From the NCBI GenBank assembly GCA_934643865.1, contig CAKUCX010000009.1, forward strand, positions 1-64,000: a stretch of DNA of 64,000 nucleotides, read 5' to 3'. This DNA is from an uncultured Kiritimatiellota bacterium (GTDB lineage: Bacteria; Verrucomicrobiota; Kiritimatiellia; RFP12; UBA1067). A program made the translations under genes and the position numbers. Positions within the stretch are counted from its first letter, which is position 1. Each line of letters begins with the position of its first letter. Below the pieces are notes generated by a model. That model made no database searches. It was not told where the DNA came from and saw nothing but the letters and a program-made list of their open reading frames with translations. Positions 1 to 9,500 of the stretch are shown piece by piece.

Positions 1-115
1 TTGAGGCGCGCAGGCCGCCCCGGCTCCCCTCCCCGTGTCCCGCCTCCCTTCCGGCAGGGCCGCCGGGCGCGTCCCCCTGTCGTCTCAGACAGCGTGGGAT
101 CTCGGCATCGTAAAT

Positions 116-149
116 CCGCATCGAGTTTTTCTCGGTGCGGTTTTTGTTT
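116..149 (+). terminator. Rho-independent terminator of an off-window upstream gene
   Basis: A 10-bp stem (CCGCATCGAG paired with CTCGGTGCGG, one G-T wobble) closes a TTTTT loop and is followed at once by TTTTTGTTT. This is a textbook intrinsic terminator. Nothing upstream in the window is a convincing gene, so it probably ends a transcript from the left. Confidence 0.8.
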
Positions 150-178
150 GTCTACGAGGCGGATGTCTACGAGGCGGA
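150..178 (+). repeat. Tandem duplication of GTCTACGAGGCGGA
   Basis: Two perfect 14-bp copies (150-163 and 165-178) separated by one base lie between the terminator and the purine operon promoter. They may be a regulatory site or simple slippage; the sequence alone does not say which. Confidence 0.6.
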
Positions 179-199
179 AAGCAACGGGTGGCGAGAACC

Positions 200-229
200 T
201 TGCTTACACGCCGGACGTTGTGCTAAACT
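200..229 (+). promoter_or_regulatory. Putative promoter of the purine operon
   Basis: TTGCTT at 200-205, an 18-bp spacer and TAAACT at 224-229 preceded by TGC (extended -10). It sits 43 bp before the first purine gene. This is a match by eye only; no purine operator was recognised. Confidence 0.4.
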
Positions 230-271
230 ATGCGCCGATTTTTTCCCGACTTCACAACCAAGAGGAATTTC

Positions 272-1570
<1,299 letters not shown>

Positions 1571-1628
1571 GGCGGCGCGGCGGGCGGTCAGATGCAAGTG
1601 GTCAAGTAAGGCAAGGGAAGGGACGCGG

Positions 1629-2930
1629 ATGAAGATCTTGATTGTCGGCTCGGGCGGGCGGGAGCACGCCATCACGTGGCGCCTCGCGCAGGACGCGGCG
1701 GGGCATGAACTGTTCTGCGCGCCGGGGAACGCGGGGACGGCGGCGCTTGCGACGAACGTCGCGATTGGCGCGGAGGACATCGCACGCCTCGTCGCCTGGG
1801 CCGAGGCGAACCGCCCGGATCTCGTCGTGGTGGGGCCGGAGGCGCCGCTCGTGAAGGGCCTCGTCGACGCGCTGGAGAAGGCCGGCGTCACGGCGTTCGG
1901 GCCGGTCGCCGCCGGGGCGCGCCTGGAGGGGTCCAAGCGCTTCGCGAAGGAGGTCATGGACGCGGCGGGCGTGCCGACGGGCAAGGCCGAGACGTTCACC
2001 GACGCGGCGGCCGCCAAGGCCGCGCTGCCCGCCTACGGCCTCCCCGTCGTCATCAAGGCGGATGGCCTCGCGGCCGGGAAGGGCGTCGTCGTCGCGGAGA
2101 CGGCGGCGCAGGCCGAGGCCGCGATCGACGACATGCTCGTGGGGAACAAGTTCGGCGCCGCCGGGGCGGAGGTCCTCGTCGAGGAGTTCCTCCACGGCGA
2201 GGAGTGTTCGATCCTCGCGCTCGTGGACGGCAACGACGCCGTCCTGTTGCCGAGCTCGCAGGACCACAAGCGCGCCTTCGACGGCGACAAGGGCCCGAAC
2301 ACGGGCGGCATGGGCGCCTATTCGCCCGCACCGGTCGTCACGGCCGACAAGCTGCCGCTCATCAAGGAGAAGATCATCATGCCCGTCGTGCGCGAACTTG
2401 CGCGGCGCGGCATCGTCTACCGCGGCGTCCTCTACGCGGGGCTCATGGTGAACGACGAACGCGCGCACCCGCACGGCCCCCTCGCGAAGAGCGGGTCCGT
2501 CGTGAATGTCGTCGAGTTCAACGCCCGCTTCGGCGACCCCGAGACGGAGGCCGTGCTGCCGCGCCTCGGCGGCGACTTCGCCACGGCGCTCCTCCACGCC
2601 GCGACGGGCTGCCTGAAGGCGGAGGACGTCGTCGTGAAGGATGCCTGCGCCGCGACGGTGATCGTCGCCTCCGGCGGCTATCCGGGCGGCTACGAGAAGG
2701 GGAAGGCGATTGCGGGCCTCGCGGGCAACCCCGCGCTCGTCTTCCACTGCGGCACGAAGGCGGCGGGCGGCGAGGTCGTCACGGCGGGCGGGCGCGTCCT
2801 CTCCGTCACGGGCCTCGGCGCGACCCTGCGCGAGGCCGTCGACAACGCCTACGCGGGCGTTGACCGGATCGCCTTCGACGGCGCCTTCCACCGCACCGAC
2901 ATCGCCCACCGCGCCTTCGCGCGCGGGTAG
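1629..2930 (+). CDS. purD: Phosphoribosylamine-glycine ligase (GAR synthetase)
   Basis: Joins 5-phosphoribosylamine and glycine with ATP hydrolysis to give GAR, the second step of purine synthesis. The 433-aa length is normal for the family. It opens with the ILIVGSGGREHA nucleotide-binding start and has the GPEAPLVKGL segment. The ATP-grasp core ends with the metal-binding FNARFGDPETEAVLPRL motif. A purine-rich Shine-Dalgarno (GGGAAGGGA) precedes the ATG. It lies 58 bp behind the formyltransferase gene and 71 bp ahead of purE, consistent with one purine operon. Confidence 0.96.
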   Translation: MKILIVGSGGREHAITWRLAQDAAGHELFCAPGNAGTAALATNVAIGAEDIARLVAWAEANRPDLVVVGPEAPLVKGLVDALEKAGVTAFGPVAAGARLEGSKRFAKEVMDAAGVPTGKAETFTDAAAAKAALPAYGLPVVIKADGLAAGKGVVVAETAAQAEAAIDDMLVGNKFGAAGAEVLVEEFLHGEECSILALVDGNDAVLLPSSQDHKRAFDGDKGPNTGGMGAYSPAPVVTADKLPLIKEKIIMPVVRELARRGIVYRGVLYAGLMVNDERAHPHGPLAKSGSVVNVVEFNARFGDPETEAVLPRLGGDFATALLHAATGCLKAEDVVVKDACAATVIVASGGYPGGYEKGKAIAGLAGNPALVFHCGTKAAGGEVVTAGGRVLSVTGLGATLREAVDNAYAGVDRIAFDGAFHRTDIAHRAFARG

Positions 2931-3001
2931 GCACCCCAGCCCCGCGCGCGCCGGACGGATTGAAATCTGGATCTGACCCCGTTTTCAGGAAAGGATCGAC
3001 C

Positions 3002-3502
3002 ATGGACAGCGAAAAGCCCCTTGTGGGCGTTGTGATGGGCAGCGACAGCGACTGGCCCCTCGTGAAGAAGGCGTGCGAGACGCTGGATGCGTTCGGCGTC
3101 CCCTACGAAACGCGCGTCATCAGCGCGCACCGCACGCCGGAGCGGGCGATCGAGTATGCGCGCACGGCGGAGGGGCGCGGCCTCAAGGTCGTCGTCGCGG
3201 CGGCGGGCGGCGCGGCGCACCTCGGCGGCGTCCTCGCGGCCGGCACCGTCCTGCCCGTCGTCGGCATCCCCGTGGCGGGCGGCGCCCTGAACGGCCTCGA
3301 CGCGCTCTACGCGACGGTGCAGATGCCCTCGGGCGTCCCCGTCGCGACGGTCGCCTGCGGCAGCGCGGGCCCCGTGAACGCGGCCCTCCTCGCCGTCCAG
3401 ATCCTCGGCACGGCCGACGCGGCCCTCCGCGAAAAGTTCCGCGCCCACAAGGCGGCGCTCGCGGAGAAGGTCGACGCGGCCAACGCACGCATCCACGGGT
3501 AG
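3002..3502 (+). CDS. purE: N5-CAIR mutase, class I PurE
   Basis: Converts N5-CAIR to CAIR in purine synthesis. The 166 residues show the class I PurE signatures in order: MGSDSDWP for substrate binding, SAHRTPERA, and AGGAAHLGGVLA. AGGAAAGG sits 6-13 bases before the ATG at 3002; an in-frame ATG at 2960 lacks such a site and would add residues unlike the family. No purK is visible beside it, so the carboxylase partner must be elsewhere or this enzyme uses CO2 directly. Confidence 0.95.
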   Translation: MDSEKPLVGVVMGSDSDWPLVKKACETLDAFGVPYETRVISAHRTPERAIEYARTAEGRGLKVVVAAAGGAAHLGGVLAAGTVLPVVGIPVAGGALNGLDALYATVQMPSGVPVATVACGSAGPVNAALLAVQILGTADAALREKFRAHKAALAEKVDAANARIHG

Positions 3503-3505
3503 GCG

Positions 3506-4282
3506 GTGACGCTCAGGGTCTTTGCAAGCGGCTCGAAGGGGAACTGCCTGGCGGTGCGGGGCGGCGGGAAGCTGCTGCTCGTCGACTGCGGGCTCTCCTG
3601 CCGCGAGCTGACGCGGCGCATGGCCGCTTGCGGTCTGTCGCCCGACGAGGTCGATGGCGTCCTCTTCACGCACGACCACAGCGACCACTGCGCGGGCCTG
3701 GCGACGTTCCACCGGCGCCACCCGCAGGTTCCGCTCTACGCCAACGGCGAGACGGCGGACGCGATCGCCTCCGTGACCGGCGTGGAGGACGGCTGGTGTA
3801 CGTTCGAGACGGCGGAGGCGTTTGCCGTCGGGGCGCTCGCCGTCTCCTCCTTCTCGGTGCCGCACGATGCGGCGGACGCCGTGGGCTACCTGATCGGAGA
3901 CGGCACCTCCTCCCTCTTCGTCGGCACGGACATGGGTGCGGTGGCGCTGGGCGCGCAGGAGGCGCTCGCGCGCGCGACCTGTGCGGTGCTGGAGGCCAAC
4001 CACGACCCCGGGCTCCTCGCCCGCTCCGCGCGCCCCGAATCGCTCAAGCAGCGCATCCGGGGGCGTAGCGGCCATCTCTCGAACGACCAGGCCGCCGACG
4101 CCGTGCGCGCGCTCAATCCGCCCGCCCTGCGAACGCTTCTGCTCGCGCACCTTTCGCGCGAATGCAATGCGGACTACCTCGCGCTTGAGACGATGGCGCG
4201 CGCGCTGCGGGACCTCCGCCGCACGGACGTCGCGCTCGCCGCGCTCGCCCAGGATGCGCCGAGCGCGCTTTACGAGTTCTGA
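3506..4282 (+). CDS. WalJ/YycJ-type metallo-beta-lactamase-fold hydrolase
   Basis: A 258-aa cytoplasmic metallohydrolase. It carries ASGSKGN at the N-terminus, the metal-binding THDHSDH motif (H56, H58, D60, H61), VPHDAADAVGY, EANHD and LAHLSRECN, which together match the YycJ/WalJ subfamily. Relatives have been proposed to be exonucleases linked to cell-wall and DNA metabolism; the substrate here is unknown. It starts with GTG only 3 bp after the purE stop codon, so it is probably co-translated with the purine genes although no purine role is known for the family. A promoter for the next gene overlaps its last codons. Confidence 0.88.
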   Translation: MTLRVFASGSKGNCLAVRGGGKLLLVDCGLSCRELTRRMAACGLSPDEVDGVLFTHDHSDHCAGLATFHRRHPQVPLYANGETADAIASVTGVEDGWCTFETAEAFAVGALAVSSFSVPHDAADAVGYLIGDGTSSLFVGTDMGAVALGAQEALARATCAVLEANHDPGLLARSARPESLKQRIRGRSGHLSNDQAADAVRALNPPALRTLLLAHLSRECNADYLALETMARALRDLRRTDVALAALAQDAPSALYEF

Positions 4283-4297
4283 GAATATCGGTATAAT
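4269..4297 (+). promoter_or_regulatory. Promoter of the family 2 glycoside hydrolase gene
   Basis: TTTACG at 4269-4274, a 17-bp spacer and a perfect TATAAT at 4292-4297, overlapping the end of the preceding gene. It gives a leader of about 95 bases before the ATG at 4398. Confidence 0.6.
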
Positions 4298-4342
4298 GCC
4301 CTCCGCCCAAGGTTCGGGCCTGCCCTGGCCCTGCCGCGTTTC

Positions 4343-4355
4343 AACATCTGATGTT
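4343..4355 (+). promoter_or_regulatory. Palindrome AACATC-T-GATGTT in the leader, possible operator
   Basis: A perfect 6+1+6 inverted repeat lies about 40 bp downstream of the expected transcription start and 42 bp before the hydrolase ATG. This is where a sugar-responsive repressor could bind. No regulator gene is adjacent. Confidence 0.35.
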
Positions 4356-4397
4356 TGTTCTCCGCGCCCCTGGCGGGCGAAGAAGGAAGGAAGAGAC

Positions 4398-6164
4398 ATG
4401 TCGATCAAGAAGACAATTGCCGCTGCCGCGTGCATCGCGGCGGCCTCTCTGGCGGCTGCGCCGCGCCCGCTTGACCTCAACGGGTCCTGGGAGTTCCGCT
4501 TCGAGGAGGGGAAGAGCTGGAAGGAGGCGGACCCCGCCTTCGCCGCGACGGACCGCATCGTGGTGCCGGGCTGCTTCGACGCGCTGCCGAAGTGGTTCAT
4601 GAAGCGGGGGACGGGCCACTACCGCCGCACGTTCACGCTCGACGTGCCGGTGGAGAACGCCTGGCTCGTCGTGGACGGGCTGGGGCTCTACGGCACGTTC
4701 CGGATCGACGGGCGCGACATCGGGACGGACGCGCTGCCCTGGAGCCGCGTCGAGATCCCGACGGGTCCGCTCGCCGCCGGCGAACACACGCTCTTCGCCG
4801 CCGTGGACAACCGCTTCGACTGGAGCTACCAGAAGCTCGTGCGCACGTACTACGACTTCCACTGCTGGGGCGGCTTCTTCCACGGCGTCTCGCTCGCGTT
4901 CGACAACCGGAAGCTCTTCGTGCGGACGCGCGACTACCGGACGGGAACGGTCGAGATCGAGGCCGTCAACTTCAAGGCGGCGGACTTCGACGCGACGCTC
5001 GTCTTCGACGGCACGAACACGCTCGCCGCCGCCTTCCGGGGCGGCCGCGCGACCGTCGCGGTGCCGGGCTTCCGCCTCTGGTCGCCGGATTCCCCCAACC
5101 TCCACACCGTCGCCCTGCGGGAGGCCGACCGCCTCGCCGTCTCCACCCGCTTCGGCATCCGCACGGTCGAGGCGAAGAACGGCGGGCTCTACCTCAACGG
5201 CGAGCGGATCTTCCTGAAGGGCGCGAACCGCCACGACCAGTTCCTCCTCCAGGGCGCCGCGACGCCGGAGGGCGTGATGCTCACCGACATCCTGAACCTC
5301 AAGGCGATGGGCGGCAACTTCTTCCGTGGGGCGCACTATCCGCAGGCCCAGCGCTTCCTCGACCTCTGCGACGAGCAGGGCGTGCTCGTGTGGGAGGAGT
5401 CGCTGGGGTGGGGCAACGGACAGAACTACACCTACAAGCGCATCGACGGCAACAACGAGCTGAAGGACCCCGGCTTCGTCGCGCGGCAGTTGGAGCAGAC
5501 AACGCTCATGGTGCGCAACAGCTTCAACCACCCGTCCGTGATCATCTTCGCGTTCATGAACGAGTGCAACAGCGGCACGCCGGAATGCAAGGCGGTGGCG
5601 GACCAGCTCATCGCGGCGATCAGGAAGGAGGACTCCGGCCGCCTCGTCACGTTCGCCTGCAACATGATCTCCTCCGACATCTGCAACGAGAACACCGACC
5701 TCATTGCGTTCAACACCTACCCCGGCACGATCAACGGCTATCCGGGCCTCCACGACGAGCTCGTCGAGAAGATGCACAACATGAAGGGGCACGGCATCGA
5801 CTGGGCGGTGGCGCACTTCCAGAAGAAGTACCCCGGCAAGACGATCATCATCTCCGAGATGGGCACGGCGGGCCTCTACGGCCACCGCGACCCCTCCGCC
5901 CCCGTCGAGAGCGAGGACTTCCAGGACGAACACAACGCGATTGTCGCCGAGGCGGTGTGGGCGAATCCGGGGCTTGCCGGCATCGCCTACTGGCAGTACT
6001 TCGACACGCGCACGTGCGGGCGCGAGTGTACGCAGGACGGCAAGAAGCACGTCGCGATGAGCTTCGCGGGGCTCTTCGACTGCTACCGCCGCCCGAAGCG
6101 CGCCGTCCGCACGCTTGCGGACTGGTTCCGCGGCAAGACGCCCGCCAACCTCGCGACGCCGTGA
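4398..6164 (+). CDS. Secreted glycoside hydrolase family 2 (beta-glycosidase)
   Basis: A 588-aa exported enzyme of the beta-galactosidase/beta-glucuronidase type. A short signal peptide (residues 1-20, ending AAAP) is followed by a jelly-roll sugar-binding domain starting LDLNGSWEFRF, an Ig-like domain and a TIM barrel. The likely acid/base is E389 in FMNECNSG and the likely nucleophile E487 in IIISEMGTAG, matching the family's NE pair and second glutamate. AAGGAAGGAAGAG gives a strong ribosome site before the ATG at 4398. It has its own promoter inside the preceding gene. The exact substrate (galactoside, glucuronide or mannoside) cannot be read from the sequence. Confidence 0.88.
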   Translation: MSIKKTIAAAACIAAASLAAAPRPLDLNGSWEFRFEEGKSWKEADPAFAATDRIVVPGCFDALPKWFMKRGTGHYRRTFTLDVPVENAWLVVDGLGLYGTFRIDGRDIGTDALPWSRVEIPTGPLAAGEHTLFAAVDNRFDWSYQKLVRTYYDFHCWGGFFHGVSLAFDNRKLFVRTRDYRTGTVEIEAVNFKAADFDATLVFDGTNTLAAAFRGGRATVAVPGFRLWSPDSPNLHTVALREADRLAVSTRFGIRTVEAKNGGLYLNGERIFLKGANRHDQFLLQGAATPEGVMLTDILNLKAMGGNFFRGAHYPQAQRFLDLCDEQGVLVWEESLGWGNGQNYTYKRIDGNNELKDPGFVARQLEQTTLMVRNSFNHPSVIIFAFMNECNSGTPECKAVADQLIAAIRKEDSGRLVTFACNMISSDICNENTDLIAFNTYPGTINGYPGLHDELVEKMHNMKGHGIDWAVAHFQKKYPGKTIIISEMGTAGLYGHRDPSAPVESEDFQDEHNAIVAEAVWANPGLAGIAYWQYFDTRTCGRECTQDGKKHVAMSFAGLFDCYRRPKRAVRTLADWFRGKTPANLATP

Positions 6165-6180
6165 GGCAAAGGAGCTTCTC

Positions 6181-6265
6181 GCCAGAGTGGTGAAACGGCA
6201 GACACAGGGGACTTAAAATCCCTTGCCCGGTTTCGGGCGTACGGGTTCGAGTCCCGTCTCTGGCA
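6181..6265 (+). tRNA. tRNA-Leu(UAA)
   Basis: An 85-nt cloverleaf: acceptor GCCAGAG pairs with CTCTGGC. The anticodon loop CTTAAAA gives anticodon UAA, and a long variable arm (CCCGGTTTCGGG) marks a class II tRNA. The T arm is GGGTTCGAGTCCC. The CCA end is not encoded. It follows the glycosidase stop codon by 16 bp. Confidence 0.97.
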
Positions 6266-6300
6266 TTCCTCCGCGCGGTGATTGTCCGGCATGCGGCGTC

Positions 6301-6334
6301 GGCCTTGGCTCGGACAGGGGCAAGGCCGTCTTTG
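6301..6334 (+). terminator. Terminator after tRNA-Leu
   Basis: Stem GGCCTTG/CAAGGCC with a 13-nt loop is followed by GTCTTTGTTCGTTT. It lies 36 bp past the tRNA and separates it from the next, differently regulated, gene. Confidence 0.55.
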
Positions 6335-6368
6335 TTCGTTTCGCCCATGTCGGCACCTCGTTATGTAA

Positions 6369-6398
6369 TTGCTAAAAATCAGCATAAAATCATATAAA
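6369..6398 (+). promoter_or_regulatory. Putative promoter of the LamG surface-protein gene
   Basis: TTGCTA (6369-6374), an 18-bp spacer and TATAAA (6393-6398) lie in the only strongly AT-rich stretch of the chromosomal part. The rest of the 318-bp gap (6266-6583) holds the tRNA terminator, a C12 tract and a leader with no recognised gene. Confidence 0.45.
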
Positions 6399-6408
6399 GA
6401 CATAATTA

Positions 6409-6420
6409 CCCCCCCCCCCC
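6409..6420 (+). repeat. Homopolymer run of 12 C near the transcription start
   Basis: Twelve consecutive C residues begin about 10 bp past the proposed -10 box, within or just after the initially transcribed bases of the LamG gene. Such runs are slippage-prone and in other bacteria switch surface genes on and off. Confidence 0.7.
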
Positions 6421-6583
6421 TCAAAGAAGATCATGTTTTCTCTTGCGTCAAGGGCAAGAGATGTGCCATAATTAACTTGTTGAGCCGTTCGGTCGTGCAG
6501 GGTGGTTTCTGCTGGTCTCGTCAAGTCGTGTGGCTTGGCTCGCGAATGGCGCAAAAGAGAGGTTTGCCTCAGGAGGCGTCGCC

Positions 6584-9500
6584 ATGAATGGAAATGGAGC
6601 GAAAGCGGTGCGTGTGGGCTTCGGAAGATGCGCGTTGGCGTGGACGCTGCTCGCCGCCGCCGCGCGGGCGGAAACGGTGGCGATCGAAGGGCGGGCGGCT
6701 GAGGCCGTGGAGGCCCAGACGGGCGACGTGGTGACGCCTGCGTCGGCGCGCCAGGACGGCTACCCAGAGGCCGTGGGGACGCCTGCGTTCTGGCTGGACG
6801 CCTCGGACGCGGGCAATTGGACGCGCATGGGAGATGACGTGACGTTCATCCCCTCGAAGACGGTGAGCGCGGTTGCGCTGAAATGCCGTCCGGACATGGA
6901 GAAGGGGCTGCCGCCTGTGTTTGTCTCGGACGAAGCCGAGATCGTCGCCGGTGGCGGAACAGCCCTCGACTTCGGGAAGACGGGATCGAAGCGGGGGCTT
7001 TGGTTCGTGGACGCGGCGAACGGCGACACGCCCGTCGCGCTTTCCCGCATTGGAACCGTGGCGGCCGTCTACGGCTCGCAGAACGGCGGCGGGTGGCTGC
7101 TGGGCGGTGGCGGAAGCGGGTATGACTTCCACCGCATGCTCGATGCGAAGAACCCGCTTGACCCGAATGCCGACGGCGCGCACTTCGCGACACCGCTCTT
7201 CCATTGGGCGGTGGCGCAGGATTTCCGAGAGGGGAAGGTTCTGGAGGAGGGGCGGTGGGGATCGCCCCTGTACATGGGGTTCTCCGGCGCCTGGCAACCG
7301 ATCGTGGTCGTGGGGAAGACCGCCGTGGCCGCCGCCCAGGGCATGGGCGTCGGCGACACGCGCCCGGGCTATCTGACGCGCTCGGGCGGCATGAAGATCG
7401 CCGAGATGCTGGTCTTCGACCGCACCTTGACGGATGAGGAGGCGCTCAAGGTCTACGCCTACCTGGCGCGCAAGTGGTTTGGACGCAGGACGGACGGCGT
7501 GACGGTCCGCGAGGTGTCCGTGTTGAAGGACAAGGCCCTTACGTCGGGAGTCCCCGGGACGGGCGTCCGCTACACGGTGGATGTGCCGGCGGGCGAGACG
7601 CTGGAAGTGAAGACGCTTCTGGGCGGACGCCGGGACGGTGCGTTTACGAAGACGGGAGGCGGCACGTTGGCGCTTGGCTCGGCTTCCGGCTACGCGGGAG
7701 ACGTGACGCTTGCGGGCGGCACGGTCGAACTCGGTGGACGCGCGGAGGATGAAGGGGGACTGCCCGCGCGCGGCATGCTCGTCCATCTGGACGCATCGGC
7801 ACTGGATTCCCTGGAGACGACGGTCGCGGACGATGGAACGGAATACGTGGACGTGTGGCACGACCTCGCAAAGTTCGGCTACCACGGCGTGGACGACCTC
7901 CGGGCGGTGGCGCCGGCGGCCACGAACCGCCCTGCGCTCGTGCGCAACGGCCTGAACGGACGCCCCTACGTGGACTTCGGCAAGTCCGTGCGCTGGGTGA
8001 CGGATCAGGGCGCGGAGGCGTTCGAGGGATGCTACATGAACTTCAACGTGGCGTTTGGCGGCGTCGCGAGCGCGTTCTGGGTCGTCGGCGCGCAGGAAGG
8101 CGGCGGCAACCTGCTGGGGGCGGCGCCGTTCATCCGTCCGGGCAATTCCGGCTATGGCTGGGACTGGAAGCATGCGATCTTCGACACGGGCGGGTCTTTC
8201 AACGGCCTGAATGTCGGCGCGACCGCGCAGCTCTACGTCGACGGGCGGCGCGTCCCCGTCACGTCGCCGTTCCCGGCGGCGGACTGGTGCTGCGTGGGCT
8301 ATCTTCCGCCCTACATGAAGCCGTACGACGACGCCTATGCGCCGGGCGACGAAACCCGGACGAAGACGATTTCGCTATGCGGCCGCCTGTTCGCGAACGG
8401 CACGCGCGGCGCGAAGGGCGGACAGCGCCTCGCGGAGATGGTCCTCTACAACCGCGTCCTGACGGAAGACGAGATTGCCGCCGTCCACCGCCATCTGCGC
8501 CGGAAGTGGTTTGCGGCCGGGGAGGACGTCTTCAGGCACGACGCGGCGCCGGATCTCAAGCGGGTCGTGGCGGGCGCCGATGCGGCGACCACGCTTCGCG
8601 TCAAGCGGGACGCCGTGATCGGCGCGCTGGCCGGGACGGGGACGCTCGTGAAGGAGGGGGCGGGGGCATTGCGCATCGATGACGTGGACGCCTTCGGCGG
8701 CGCGCTTGGCATCAGGGAGGGACAGGTCGAGTTGGCCGCACGCGATGTGCCGGACGCCCTGACGCCGGCCGCCGCGCCCTGCCTGCGCATCGATTCTTCC
8801 GAGGCGGAATCCTACGAGTTCATTCCGGGGACGATGGATGGCACGAACTACCTCGCGTGCGTGCGCGACCTGTCGGGGCATGGAAACGCCTTCATGCCGT
8901 CCGAGCGCCACAACGCGGGCGTCGCGCCGTTCCTGAACGCCGACGCGGACGCGCGGCTGAACGGCCGGCCGGTCTTCGACTTCGGCCCCGCCGGGTCGGG
9001 CCGGTGGCTCGCGTTCCGCGACGCGGTGGACACGGTGCGCGCGGCCTACGTCGTCATCGGCTCGCAGGCGGGCGGCGGCTTTCTGCTCGGATCGTCCGGC
9101 GGGAACAACTACGATTTCCACCGCCACGATCCCTCCTCCAACGACGATCCGCTGGATGTGAAGGTCAAGAACATGTCCAACCCGTCGAACTACGTGTTCA
9201 TGCTCTGGAACCGCCATGTCGTGAACAACGACCAGAATCCCGGGGACACGTTCATCGACGGCAAGAAGGTGACGTGGCAGACGGGCCTGAACGGCGGCTA
9301 TCAGCTCGTGGAAGTCCATACGCCGTTTGCGGCGCATGCCTCGGCGTTCGCCTGCGACCGGGGCTGGTATGCCTATCGTTCCGGCGGCCAACGCCTCGCG
9401 GAGGTCGTTCTCTACGACCGCGTGCTGAACGAACGCGAGCGCATGGCGACGCGTAACTACCTGATGGGGAAATGGTTCAACCGGGCGCCGCAGCCCTTGC

